Origin: JADGRB01 sp963835825
Lineage (GTDB): Bacteria > Myxococcota_A > Polyangia > Fen-1088
DNA length: 64,000 nucleotides
Direction: 5' to 3'
Assembly (NCBI GenBank): GCA_963835825.1
Contig: CAWIGZ010000001.1
Span: forward strand, 248,001 to 312,000
The translations under genes were made by a program, and so were the position numbers. The notes beneath the pieces are model-generated. The model was not told the DNA's origin. It saw nothing but the letters and a program-made list of their open reading frames with translations, and did not search any database. This document shows, one piece after another, positions 9,630-21,214 of this stretch. How positions within the stretch are numbered: position 1 is the first letter of the stretch; each line of letters starts with the position of its first letter.

Positions 9630-9655
9630 GTTCGGTGGGGCGTGGGAGGGGGCGC

Positions 9656-11516
9656 TTACTGGACGCTGAACTGGGCGTTGGCGCCGGGGGTGTAGCCGCA
9701 GTCGTACAGGATCAGGAGCGCGCCGTTGGCCGTGGTGTTACCCGCGACGTTCAGGCAGCGCCCCGAGGCGACGTTCTTGAACGCGTAGACACCCGAGGAC
9801 GACATCGGCATGGCGGTGTAGTTCTGGGCGGTGCTCCCGTTGCAGTCCTGAATCACGATCGTCGTGCCGTTGCCCGTCCCGTTGTTGTTCGGGCCGAGGC
9901 ACTTGGCCTGGTTCGCGCCCATGGTGATCTTCCAGTCGCTGCCGCTGGCGAGCAGGTAGAAGGCCTCCTCGGGACCGTTGTAGGTCGTGTACTGCTGGAC
10001 GCCGGTGCCGTTGTTCTGGCTGCCGTACATGACGTTGATCGACTCGCCGGTGGCGTTCTGGGGAACCATGCGGTAGGTGCGCGACGAGGAGAAGGTCGAG
10101 CTGCCGCCCGTCGAGCCGCCGCTGCCGGTGCTGGTCTGGTTGCTGGTGTCGCTGGCGACGACGGTCGCCTGGATGTTGAACTGCTGGCTGTTCCAGCCGG
10201 AGCAGTCCCAGACCTCCATGGCAGCGCCGGAGGAGGCGCTGCCGCCCCGGACGTTCATGCAGCGGCCGGTGCTGGCGACGGCGACGTTGAAGCTGCCGTT
10301 CTGGGCGATGGACTTGATGGTCCAGCTCTGCGAGCTGCTGCCGTTACAGCCGGCGGTGACGATGCCGGTGCCGTTGGTGGCAGCGCCAGCGTCGAGGCAG
10401 CGGCCCGGGTTGTTCGCCGGCGAGAGGATCCAGTTGCTGCCGCTGGCCGTCATGTTGAAGACGGAGGAGGGGAGACCGGCGGACGCGGCGTACTGCTGAA
10501 TCGGCGAGGTTCCGGTGTCGACGACCATGGCCCTGGGTGATGGTGGGCGAGAGCGAGTACTGGTAGCTGGTGTCGAACACCGGCGTGTAGTTGTTGTTGC
10601 GCCACACGGTGATGCCGTGCTGCCAGACGGCGGCGTTGGAGTTGGTGGTGAGGGCCTTGTACCCGTCGGGGCAGCCGGCCCCGGGGTTCGAGCTCGAGCC
10701 GGCGGGGCAGCTGCCACCGACGCCGTTGCTGAACTGTCCGACCGTCGAGGCGTTCTGGCAGAGGGTGCCGTTGCCGAACGGGTTCATGTAGGGGGCGCCG
10801 GACTGGCTGGCGCCGAGGCGGCCGGCGACGACGCCCGATGCGCCCGCGGGGAAGCCGGCGCCGTCACAGTAGTAGGCAACCGGGGCGGTGACCGTGGGCT
10901 TTCCGAGGTTGTTCAGAACTCCGGTGTCGAGGATGTCGCCGAAGAACGTCCCCTCCTGCATCGGGAAGTTGGTGCGGTCGATGCCCCAGCCGATGACGGG
11001 GTCGTTCGAGTCGAGCCAGAGCGGGACGTGGACACCGGCGGTGTTGACGTGGGCCATCATGCAGGCGGAGATCCCCTCCATGCACTGGGCGTCGGTGGAG
11101 ACACCGCCGTTCTTCCAGGCGGGGCAGAGGCCGATGCCGCCGGCGAAGGTGTAGTTGCTGCCGTTCTGGTCGGCCTTGACCAGCGAGTCGTTGGCGGCGA
11201 GGGCGCACTTGACCAGGTAGGAGACGGTCTTGCGGCCGGCCGAGGTGGTCATGAGCCCGTTGATGGAGCTGAGGCCGTTGATCGACGACAACCCGTTGAT
11301 GGAGCTGAGGCCGTTGATGGACGACAGCCCGTTGATGGAGCTGAGGCCGTTGATCGACGACAGCCCGTTGATGGAGCTGAGGCCGTTGATCGAAGAGAGC
11401 CCCAGCTCGTGGGTCCCCGTCTCGACGTTGCTGGCCTGCTCTCCGCAACCGATCAAGCCGACGATGGCTCCGAGCGCGACGCTGATCTGAATGGTCCGCT
11501 TCCCTAGCTCTCTCAT
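9656..11516 (-). CDS. LSSING-repeat lipoprotein with ricin-type lectin repeats, copy 2 (one frameshift)
   Basis: The same 620-residue architecture as copy 1: lipobox Cys24, eight LSSING repeats, a Cys-containing globular domain and ricin-B/CBM13-like repeats with QxW-like SQSWTI. In this copy the ORF runs unbroken from 10717 to the stop, so lectin repeats 1-4 are directly readable. Only the frameshift inside TITQ/AMVVDTGTSP remains, caused by an extra C in 10531-10533, exactly where copy 1 also breaks. ATG at 11516 is preceded by AAGGGGG at 5-base spacing. An upstream in-frame ATG at 11651 would add residues ahead of the signal peptide and is rejected. Confidence 0.78.
11256..11399 (-). repeat. 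Eight LSSING codon repeats, copy 2
   Basis: The same 8 x 18-bp block as copy 1, with a few synonymous single-base differences, so the arrays have diverged slightly since duplication without changing repeat number or protein sequence. Confidence 0.95.
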
Positions 11517-11773
11517 GGATTCCCCCTTGAGGCAGCCCGGCCGACTGCGAGAGTCCCGTTGGCTTTGCGTCGCCCGATCGCTCGGGGTTTGCCGTTTGGT
11601 CACAAGATGTCGGTTCGACACGGGCTGCGTACAAAGCAGTAATCGAGCCAACAGTTCCTGCGGGCATAAACGCGCCGATCCGGGCCATGGGGTCCGCCCG
11701 GCTGGGGCCGGAGCCCCCAGCTGTTACAGGGGACGCAACAACAGCTGTTCCCCAGACAACGGTTCGCAGCGCG

Positions 11774-14700
11774 TCAGGCGACGTGAGCCGACGGCGACCA
11801 TCCGGCGCGACGCTGGGCTTCGTTCCCGGCGCTCGGCGGTTGCTGCGGAACACCGTCGATATACGTGACCGTGTTCGTCTGGATCGCTTGCACGCGCGGT
11901 CCCGGCGTCACGATCCCGACCAGGTTCAACGGGTCGCAGGCGGACAGCCGGACGATCTCGCCCCGTCGTTCTTCCCGTCGCGTGGCCCGGAGCGCCTCGA
12001 CCGCCTCGGGGGCAGCGAACTGCTCCCCGACGAAGCCCCCGACCAGGCGGCCTCCGCGGAGCTCGCCGCTCATCTCCAGGCGCCGGTAGATGCGGACCAG
12101 GTCCCGCCAGACAGGGGCGTGCGCCTCGCGAGCCAGGAGATCGCGAAAGACGACGCCATATCTCTTGATGTACTGGCGAGCGAGCGCCTCGTGCCTGGTC
12201 TCCTCGTCCAGCGAGCCGTCCGGCCCGCTTTGAGCGGTCGGTTCACGTCGCAGAATCGACCACCGACCGGCGCCGACCGGGCCGCCCGTCCGGCGGGCCC
12301 AGCGCGAGTGCCAGCGGGCGCGGGCGCCGCCCCTGGTCTGGGTCGCCGAGATGAGCGCGCGCAGACCGGAGAACCCGTCGCCGGTGACGCGCCCGGCCGA
12401 GACCAGCTCGCCGAGGGCGTCCTCGACCTCGGTGCGCAGGCGGCGGGTCCCGCCGATGATTTCGTCGAGGAAGCTCGCTCCTCGGCTGGCGAGCTGCGCC
12501 AGGACATCGCGGGCAGGCGCCGACAGGGACGTCTCGTCGAACCGCTCCGTCTCCGCTTCGGGGACCAGCAGCCACGGCAGATCGGCGCGGCGGCAGAGCG
12601 CGATCGGTGCGGCACGGCTCGGCGTCCCGCCGGCCGGTCGGGCGGCGAGCCGCCCCCAGGCAACGGCGCCCGACAGGCAAAGCGCGTCCAACCAGGCCGA
12701 GTCGTACCCCACGAGACGGGCCGGGAGAATCGCCCGCTCCCAGGCGCCGGCCGCCGCCTCGTAGCCCTGGAGCTGCGCGATGACGCGTGCCAGGCCGGGC
12801 TGGCCGTGAAGCTGGCTGCCGGGGCGCACGTTTTGCCATCCGAACAGGAAGCGCAAGAAGTCGGCGGCGGTGACCGGCTCGATCTCGCGCCGGAGCCCGT
12901 CGAGCATGCGGCGGTTGATCCGGGCGAGCAGCCGGCGCTCGCACCACTGAGTCCCGTCGCCGAGCTCCGGCAGGAAGCGTCCCCGCAGCACGCCGCCCGC
13001 GAGCTCGATCTGCGCCAGCGCCGCCTCGACGTCCGACGGTCGCACGCCGAGCGGCGCCGCGATTCGCTCGGCCGTGGTCGGCCCGTGAAACGTCAGGTGA
13101 CCGCGGACGATCTCGACCAGCGCGCTCTCCGCATCGGACCAGGGCGGCGCGCGCCGGGCGGGCGGCTCGGCGACGTCGGGGACGAAGCGGTGGGCCGGCC
13201 AGACCAGCGCTGCCAGCGACCGTCGCTCGGCGGCCACCCACAGGACCGGAACGCCCTCGAGGCGTGCGGCCCGGCGGGCACCGACCAGCGCCTCGAACAG
13301 ATCGCCGAAGCCGCGGGCGCGTCCCATCGCCTCGGGCAGCGCGCCCGCGTCGAGGAGGAGATCGTGCAGCTCGTCGGCGATCGCGCGCCTCGAGCTGCGA
13401 TTCGGCCAGCACCGCTTCGACCGCCTGCGGGATCGAGCCCGCCGACGCGTTCGACGATCGCCGCCGGCAGCCCGCGGCGGAGGCTCACCGCGCGCGTGCG
13501 CCGCTCTTCCAGCGGCGCGTCGTCGAGGAAGGCGTACGGGTTGGCGTTCAGGATCTCGTGGGCGAACACCGAAGGCTCCGGCAGCTCGCGGGCGGTCGTC
13601 TGGATCCGTCCGTCCGCCATGGCTTCCAGCACCGCGCGCAGGCCGGCGGCGTCCATCGCCTCGACCAGGCAGTCGCGGATGGTCTCGCGCACCAGCGGAT
13701 GGTCGGGGATCTCGATCGCCCCGCCGCCGTGGTTGTCCTGGCAGGCGGTCTGCGCGGGAAACACCGAGGCGACCAGATCCTGGGCGCGCATCCGCTGGAT
13801 CGCCGGCGGGACGCGCTTGCCGCCGCGGCTGCGCAGGAGCGTCAGCGAGCGGGTCGCGTTCCAGCGCCAGCGCGTCTCGAACATCGGCGACTGCAGCGCC
13901 GCCTGGGTCAGCAGCTCCTCGACGTCGGCGGCGCGCAGCATCGAGAAGACCGACTCGAGCGGAAAGCTGTGCTGCGGTCCCAGCGACAGGACGATCCCGT
14001 CGTCCGTCGCCGCGGCCTGCAGCTCGAAGTCGAACGAGCGGCAAAACCGCTTGCGCAGCGCCATTCCCCAGGCCCGGTTGATCCGGCCGCCGAACGGCGC
14101 GTGAATCACCAGCTGCATCCCCCCGGCGTCGTCGAAGAACCGCTCGGCGTAAAGCCGCGTCTGCGTCGGCACGCCGCCCAGCGCGGCCGCGCCGGCCAGA
14201 ACGTAGTCGCGCAACAGCTCGGCGCCGCGGCGATCGAGCGCACATCCGGAGCTCAGGGCCGGCGTGGGATCCTCGTGGCGGGCGTGGGTGTCGACTATCT
14301 GCTCCCGCAGGGCGGCCACCTCGGCGGACAGCTCGCGGGTGCGGGCCGGCCCCTCGCCCAGCCAGAACGGAATCGTGGGGGCGGCGCCGGCGGCGTCCTC
14401 GACGCGGACCTTTCCGGGCTCGACCCGGCGGATTCGCCAGGACGAATTGCCCAGCAGGATGATGTCGCCGGCCATCGACTCGATGGCGAAGTCCTCGTCG
14501 ATGGTCCCGATCTGCGTCCCGTCGGGCTCGAGGATCACGTCGTAGTTGGCGTTGTCGGGGATGGCGCCGCCGGAGGTGAGCGCGGCCAGGCGCGCCCCGC
14601 GCCGCCCGCGCAGCCGCCGGTTGACGCCGTCGCGGTGGAGCAGGGCCCCGGAGCGCCCGCGGCTGGTGGCGATCCCCTCGGCAAGCATGTCGACGACCGC

Positions 14701-16090
14701 GTCGAAGTCGGCGCGGGAGAGCTCGGCGTACGGCCCGGCGCGCCGGAAGAGCTCGTAGAGCGCGTCTTCGTCCCATTCGTCGCAGGCCGAGGCGGCGACG
14801 ATCTGCTGCGACAGCACGTCGAGCGGCGCCTCCCGCAGGCGGATGGCGTCGATGTCGGCGCGCCGGGCCGCGCGGACCAGCGCCGCGCACTCGACCAGCT
14901 GGTCGCGGGTGAGCGGGAAGAGACGCCCCTTGGGCGTGGCGGCCAGCGCGTGGCCGGAGCGCCCGATCCGCTGCAACCCGGTGGCGATGGAGCGTGGCGA
15001 GCCGATCAGGCAACAGAGCTCGACGGCGCCCACGTCGATGCCGAGCTCCAGCGACGCCGTCGCGACGACGACCTTGAGGTCGCCTGCTTTCAAGCAGACG
15101 TTCCGCCCGGTGGCGGCGCTCGCGCGACAGGCTGCCGTGGTGGGCCGCCACGCTCTCGGCGCCCAGGCGCTCGCCGAGGTGCAGCGTCACCCGCTCGACC
15201 AGGCGACGCGTGTTGACGAACACCAGCGTCGACTTGTGCTGGCGCGCCAGGGTGGCGATCCGATCGTAGAGCTCCGCCCACTGCTCGTTGGTGGCCACGG
15301 CGCCGAGCTCGTCCTCGGGCACCTCGACGCCGAGATCGAGATCGCGCCGCTGGCCGACGTCGACCAGCGCAGGCGGCGGTCGGCTCCCGCCCACCAGCAG
15401 GCGCGACGCCACCTCGAGCGGCCGGACCGTCGCCGACAGGCCCAGGCGCTGGAGCTTGCCGGTAGCCCGAGGGTCCGGGAACTGTTCGAGGGTTCCCGGG
15501 CTCGAGACCAGCGCCTCCAGCCGCTCCAGGGACAGCGCCAGGTGGGCGCCGCGCTTGTCGGCGGCCACGGCGTGGATCTCGTCGACGATCACCGTCCGCA
15601 CGTCGCGCAGCGCCTTCCGGCCGGAGTCGGACGTCAAAAGAATGAACAGCGACTCGGGCGTGGTGACCAGTACATGGGGCGGACGGCGGGTCGCCTCCCG
15701 CCGTTCGCGCGCGGTCGTATCGCCCGTCCGCACCGCTGTCCGAACCTCCGGCGCCGCGTACCCCAGCTCGGCCGCCAGCGCCTTGATCTCTCCCAGCGGC
15801 TCCTCGAGGTTCCGGCGCACGTCGTTCGACAGCGCCTTGAGCGGCGACACGTAGAGCACGCTGGTCCGGTCGGGGAGGGTGCCGCCGGCGGCGATCGCCT
15901 CCCCGACCAGCCGGTCGAGCGCCCAGAGGAACGCGGCCAGCGTCTTGCCCGACCCGGTTGGCGCTGTGACCAGAACGTCCTTGCCCGACGCGATCAGCGG
16001 CCAGGCCTGGGCCTGCGCCGGCGTCGGCGCGCCGAACTTCCGCTCCAGCCAGTGCTGAACCACAGGATGAAACATTTGTTCAGGTATCAA
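11774..16090 (-). CDS. lhr: Lhr-type ATP-dependent DNA/RNA helicase, three frameshifts
   Basis: A superfamily-2 helicase of about 1437 residues. Near the N-terminus are Walker A (TAPTGSGKTLAAF, about 40-52), then TTPESLF, the DEAH-like box VDEIHAV, LSATVRP, FVNTRRLVE, ATASLELGIDVG and QRIGRSGHA (motif VI). The rest is the Lhr-specific winged-helix and C-terminal region, consistent with the family length of about 1500. The frame is broken three times: an extra base at 15092-15093, at 13429-13431 and near 13390; together they restore the original frame. The ends and all motifs are intact. The family acts in DNA-damage tolerance and possibly RNA metabolism. It is the only gene on its strand between the lectin copies and dnaK. 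Confidence 0.82.
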   Translation of the reverse strand: MIPEQMFHPVVQHWLERKFGAPTPAQAQAWPLIASGKDVLVTAPTGSGKTLAAFLWALDRLVGEAIAAGGTLPDRTSVLYVSPLKALSNDVRRNLEEPLGEIKALAAELGYAAPEVRTAVRTGDTTARERREATRRPPHVLVTTPESLFILLTSDSGRKALRDVRTVIVDEIHAVAADKRGAHLALSLERLEALVSSPGTLEQFPDPRATGKLQRLGLSATVRPLEVASRLLVGGSRPPPALVDVGQRRDLDLGVEVPEDELGAVATNEQWAELYDRIATLARQHKSTLVFVNTRRLVERVTLHLGERLGAESVAAHHGSLSRERRHRAERLLESRRPQGRRRDGVAGARHRRGRRRALLPDRLATLHRHRVAADRALRPRAGRHAQGASLPAHPRPAGRVRGAGPRGPARRHRRHPPAGGAARRAVAADRRRLGLRRMGRRRALRALPARRAVRRALPRRLRRGRRHACRGDRHQPRALRGPAPPRRRQPAAARAARGAPGRAHLRRRHPRQRQLRRDPRARRDADRDHRRGLRHRVDGRRHHPAGQFVLANPPGRARKGPRRGRRRRRPHDSVLAGRGAGPHPRAVRRGGRPAGADSRHPRPPRGSHAGPELRMCARSPRRRAVARLRSGRRGRAGRRADADAALRRAVLRRRRGDAAGDSRAVRRPDQPGLGNGAAQAVLPLVRLRAAGRGDGRRDRPVAGTAAQLSARVGLLDAARRRRRGAADPGGAAVADVRDALALERDPLADAPAQPRRQARPAGDPADARPGSGRLGVSRADRLPGQPRRRGDRDPRPSAGARDHPRLPGRGDGRRRPARGAGSHGGRTDPDDRPRAAGAFGVRPRDPERQPVRLPRRRAAGRAAHARGEPPPRAAGGDRRTRRRARSRRRSKRCWPNRSSRRAIADELHDLLLDAGALPEAMGRARGFGDLFEALVGARRAARLEGVPVLWVAAERRSLAALVWPAHRFVPDVAEPPARRAPPWSDAESALVEIVRGHLTFHGPTTAERIAAPLGVRPSDVEAALAQIELAGGVLRGRFLPELGDGTQWCERRLLARINRRMLDGLRREIEPVTAADFLRFLFGWQNVRPGSQLHGQPGLARVIAQLQGYEAAAGAWERAILPARLVGYDSAWLDALCLSGAVAWGRLAARPAGGTPSRAAPIALCRRADLPWLLVPEAETERFDETSLSAPARDVLAQLASRGASFLDEIIGGTRRLRTEVEDALGELVSAGRVTGDGFSGLRALISATQTRGGARARWHSRWARRTGGPVGAGRWSILRREPTAQSGPDGSLDEETRHEALARQYIKRYGVVFRDLLAREAHAPVWRDLVRIYRRLEMSGELRGGRLVGGFVGEQFAAPEAVEALRATRREERRGEIVRLSACDPLNLVGIVTPGPRVQAIQTNTVTYIDGVPQQPPSAGNEAQRRAGWSPSAHVA

Positions 16091-16129
16091 CTTATAGACC
16101 GAATCCGCCCGGGCGCATCCGGCTTTTGC

Positions 16130-16157
16130 TTGACGTGTGATCCGGGGTGTTTACGGT
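16130..16157 (+). promoter_or_regulatory. Possible sigma70-type promoter of dnaK
   Basis: TTGACG, a 16-base spacer and TACGGT, about 60 bases before the dnaK start, in the gap to the divergent lhr gene. The -10 match is poor. I see no CIRCE element and no clear sigma32-type box. Confidence 0.3.
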
Positions 16158-16214
16158 TACCGCGAAATCGGACGCCAACCCTCCGAAGCTACAGCGAAAA
16201 AGGAAAACCAGCTC

Positions 16215-18143
<1,929 letters not shown>

Positions 18144-18246
18144 TCCCGCGCCAAACCAAGCATCGCCAAACCAAGCATCGAACGACAGGCAGAGACCCGC
18201 CGCGGGTCCACCCGCCCCGATCAACTGAACCGGACCCGTGAGAGGG

Positions 18247-18270
18247 GCCGCTGATCGGCGGCGGGTTTTT
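18247..18270 (+). terminator. Intrinsic terminator of dnaK
   Basis: GCCGC stem, 6-base loop, GCGGC, then GGG and five T residues. It lies about 100 bases after the dnaK stop and 12 bases before the next gene. A 15-base direct repeat (CAAACCAAGCATCG) stands at 18153-18182 in between. Confidence 0.75.
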
Positions 18271-18281
18271 GCTATCGTGCG

Positions 18282-19882
18282 ATGATGTCCGTCGCAGGTC
18301 GACCGACGGTGAGGCGAGCGCTGGAGCTCGGGCTGCTGTTTGTCGTCTACGCCGCGACGGCGCACCTCGGTCTGTCGTTCGACGCGCTGGGGGGGATCGC
18401 GAGCACCGTCTGGCCACCGACGGGGATCGCGCTGGTCGCGCTCAGCTTGCGCGGGTTGGGGCTCTGGCCGGCGATCGCGGCGGCGGCGTTCGCCGTCAAC
18501 GCCACGACGGGGATTCCGCTCTGGAGCGCCGCGATCATCGCCGCCGGCAACACGCTGGAGGCCGTCGTCGGCGCCGCACTGTTGAAGCGGGCGGGCTTCG
18601 ACAGCCGACTCGAGCGGCTCCGCGACGTGTTCCTGCTCGTCGGCGTGGCGGCGCTCGGCAGCACGACGATCAGCGCCACGTTCGGCCTGATCGCCGCCGT
18701 CCTCGGCCATGTCCACCCCACCGACGGGTACGCCGCGCTGTGGGTGGTCTGGTGGGTGGGCGACTCCCTCGGCGATCTGCTGATTGCCTCGTTCCTCTTT
18801 GCCTGGGCGAGCACGGTCTCGGCGCTCGCGCCGCCCGTTTCGCTGGCTGGAGGGGCTGTTGCTCGCCGCGCTCGTCGCGCTGGTGAGCGCGACGGGCTTT
18901 CGTAATGACTTCGCCGGGCCGGCCATTCACGGGCTGATGCGGGGGACCTATCCGATCCTGCCCGTTGCTGATCTGGGCGGCGCTCCGGTTCGAGCAGCGG
19001 GGCGTCACGTCGGCGCTCGTGCTGGTCTCGGTGATCGCCGTGTCGGGGGCGATCTCCGGCAACGGTCTGTTCGGCACCGAATCGCCGCACGTGAGGCTGC
19101 TGCTCGTGCAGGGATACACGGCCGTCACGGCGATCAGCATGCTCACCTTGGCCGCTGCGCTGTCGGAGCGGCGCGCGGCGATCCGGGCGCGCGACGAGTT
19201 CATCTCCATCGCCTCGCACGAGCTCAAGACGCCGCTCACCGCGCTGAAGCTGCGCCTCGGCTCTGCGATCCGAATCGGCGAGCGACTGGCGGCGGACGAC
19301 GAACAGGCGGACAAGCTGACCCGGGCCCTGGCGGCCTCCAATACCACAGCCGATCGGCTGGCCGGCCTGGTGGACGATCTCCTCGACGTCTCCCGGCTGA
19401 CCGCTGGGCGGCTCGCGCTCCGCATCGAGCCCGTCGACATCGTGGAGCTGGTGCGCACCGTGGCGGGGCGGATGCGCGAGCAGGCGGCGGAGGTCGGCTC
19501 GTCGATCGAGCTGGTGGTCGCCGCTCCGGTCGTCGGTTCCTGGGACCGCAGCCGCATCGAACAGGTTCTGACGAACCTGATCTCCAACGCGATCAAGTAC
19601 GGGATGGGCAAGCCGATCGCGCTGTCGGTGGAAGTGGTGGGAGACCGGGTCCGCGTCCGGGTCAAGGACGTGGGGATGGGGATTCCCCGCGCCGATCACA
19701 GCCGGATCTTCCAGGCGTTCGAGCGGCTGCCGACGGCGGAGCGGGTGGGGGGCCTGGGACTGGGCCTCTATATCGGCCGCCAGATCGCGCTGGCCCACGG
19801 CGGCACGTTGACGATCGAGAGCGACGTTTCGGCGGGCTCGACGTTCACGCTCGACCTGCCGCGGGAGACACCGGTTTCTTGA
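18282..19882 (+). CDS. MASE1-domain sensor histidine kinase, two frameshifts
   Basis: About 532 residues. The N-terminal 300 residues are a multi-helix membrane domain with MASE1 hallmarks (FVVYAATAHLGL, STVWPPTGIALVAL, WWVGDSLGDLLIASFL). A kinase core follows: H-box FISIASHELKTPLTALKL, N-box EQVLTNLISNAIKYG, G1 DVGMGIP and G2 GGLGLGLYIGRQIA. MASE1 senses unknown signals in the inner membrane. No response regulator is adjacent, so the partner is unknown. Frameshifts come from extra C residues at 18834-18836 (restoring PPFRWLEGLLLAALVAL) and 18961-18963 (restoring ILPLLIWAALRFEQRG). Confidence 0.8.
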
Positions 19883-19923
19883 CTTGAGCGACAGGTCGCC
19901 GGGACCCGCTGCGCTGGGGAGCG

Positions 19924-20964
19924 CTACGGCGTCGCGGCCAAGGTCCGCAGCTGCGTCTGCGCCGATTCGACCCACCGCCGTTCGCCGGGGCGCTTCTCCA
20001 TCGCGACGTAGGTCTGGTACGCCTTGCGGGCGTCGGCCTTGCGGCCGAGGTGCTGGAGCGCGCGCCCAAGGCCGTAGTAGGCGTCGGGATCGTTCGGACG
20101 CAGCTTGATGTAGCGCTGGTAGGCGTCGACCGCTTCGGCCGGACGATCCCGAACTCGCAGCGCGAACGCCAGGTCGTAGAGCGCCAGCGGGTAGGAGGGG
20201 TTCTTGTCGAGCGCCGCGCGAAACACCTCGATCGCCTCGTCTTCCCGATGAATCTTCAGCAGAAGCTCGCCCAGCGCGACGCGCGAAGCCATGTGCTTCG
20301 GGTCGGCGGCGATCGCCTGCTGATACTTGGCGATCGCTTCGTCGAAGTGGCCGCGTTCGCGCAGCGCCTGCGCCTCCGCGAAGGGGCTGCCGGTCGGCGC
20401 GGCGGCGGCCGGCTTGACGCCCAGCTTGCCGGCGTCAACCGGCTTCGCGTCGGCCGCGATCGCCGGCGGGGGCGGCGCCGCCGGCGCAGCGCCCAGCTCG
20501 GCGAGGATGCTGCGCGCGTTTTCGACCCAGCGCTGCGAGGCCGGCTGTTTCTCGATCGCCACGTAGTGTTTGAGCGCCTCGATCGCGCCCAGGCGATCGC
20601 CGGTCTCGCGCAGGCAGAGGCCGAGCCCGTAGTACGGCTCGGACTTGTCGGGCTCGAGGGCCGCGTAGCGCCGGTAGGCCGCGATGGCGCCCGTGCACTG
20701 GTTCATGCGCCGGCGGGCGACGGCCAGCGAGTACCAGGCGGAGGAGTATCCGGGATCGGCCGCCACCGCCGCTTCGAACTTCTCGGCCGCCTCGCCCAGC
20801 TTCTTGGCGTTGAGCAACGTCTGCCCCTCGGCGTACGCCGCCTCGGAGGCGGGCGACGCCGCGGCGGCCGCCGACCCATGGAGGGCGAGTCCCGCGGGAA
20901 GCAACGCAAGAATCGCCACAAGACCCGCCGAAAGAATCGTGGAGTGAGAGCCAGCCCGCATCAC
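19924..20964 (-). CDS. Exported TPR-repeat protein
   Basis: 346 residues with a signal-like hydrophobic segment near the N-terminus (about residues 10-36) and two TPR blocks (about 42-150 and 195-335) joined by a Pro/Ala-rich linker. The blocks look like an internal duplication: both end with nearly the same module (YYGLGLCLRETGD and YYGLGRALQHLGRK, then YVAIEKQPASQRWVE and YVAMEKRPGERRWVE). TPR arrays mediate protein contacts; the partner is unknown. It is convergent with the histidine kinase, 41 bases apart. Confidence 0.8.
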   Translation of the reverse strand: MMRAGSHSTILSAGLVAILALLPAGLALHGSAAAAASPASEAAYAEGQTLLNAKKLGEAAEKFEAAVAADPGYSSAWYSLAVARRRMNQCTGAIAAYRRYAALEPDKSEPYYGLGLCLRETGDRLGAIEALKHYVAIEKQPASQRWVENARSILAELGAAPAAPPPPAIAADAKPVDAGKLGVKPAAAAPTGSPFAEAQALRERGHFDEAIAKYQQAIAADPKHMASRVALGELLLKIHREDEAIEVFRAALDKNPSYPLALYDLAFALRVRDRPAEAVDAYQRYIKLRPNDPDAYYGLGRALQHLGRKADARKAYQTYVAMEKRPGERRWVESAQTQLRTLAATP

Positions 20965-20995
20965 GCAGTCATCTTAGTCGAAATTCGGCCCATTC

Positions 20996-21024
20996 TTGAC
21001 AAGACCTACAGGTAGTTGTATGTA
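20996..21024 (+). promoter_or_regulatory. Strong sigma70-type promoter with overlapping inverted repeat
   Basis: A perfect TTGACA, a 17-base spacer and TATGTA. The spacer and -10 region are spanned by an inverted repeat (ACCTAC...GTAGGT), a plausible operator. The predicted transcription start would fall almost at the ATG of the small ORF at 21034, well before the gene at 21215. Confidence 0.5.
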
Positions 21025-21033
21025 GGTTGAGGT

Positions 21034-21138
21034 ATGATTCAAGTCGTCGGAAGCTTGGTCATGGGATCTTTCGCCGTGGCGCTCTTCTGGGCCACGATCT
21101 CTCTCGGCCGTCCGTCGCCCTCACGCCGCTCGCCCTGA
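21034..21138 (+). CDS. Possible small membrane protein of 34 residues
   Basis: The ORF encodes MIQVVGSLVMGSFAVALFW and a basic Arg/Pro/Ser tail, i.e. one membrane segment plus a cytoplasmic end. It starts about 10 bases after the promoter -10 box, so the message might be leaderless or nearly so. Below the usual gene-calling length; no family recognised. It may instead be leader sequence for the gene at 21215. Confidence 0.3.
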   Translation: MIQVVGSLVMGSFAVALFWATISLGRPSPSRRSP

Positions 21139-21214
21139 CCTCGGCGCGCCTGAAAGGCGATAGCTCGATTTCGGCTGGCGGTCGCCCTGGAGGGGACCTA
21201 ACCTCACGCGGCTT

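Larger units (their letters stand above)
9325..9655. other. Intergenic region between the two lectin-lipoprotein copies
   Basis: It holds the upstream region of copy 1 (inverted repeat at 9419, ribosome-binding site just before 9324) and the terminator of copy 2. The stretch 9440-9590 is AT-richer than its surroundings and has no credible ORF. Confidence 0.6.
7400..11650. repeat. Tandem duplication of about 2.2 kb (gene plus flanks)
   Basis: Positions about 7,400-9,460 and 9,592-11,655 are near-identical in the same orientation. The repeated unit spans the terminator hairpin, the 620-codon gene and about 120 bases of upstream DNA including a GTGTCGG-type inverted repeat. The coding parts differ at only a few scattered bases and one indel (extra T at 8209 in copy 1). 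The upstream ends diverge beyond about 9,445/11,630 and the downstream ends beyond the hairpin. No transposase or target-site duplication is seen, so a recombination-type tandem duplication is most likely. Confidence 0.9.

Noticed and set aside
7400..11650. Composite transposon or prophage carrying the lectin genes
   Set aside because: No transposase, integrase, terminal inverted repeats or target duplications flank the two copies.
16091..16214. CIRCE operator upstream of dnaK
   Set aside because: No TTAGCACTC-N9-GAGTGCTAA-like inverted repeat is present.
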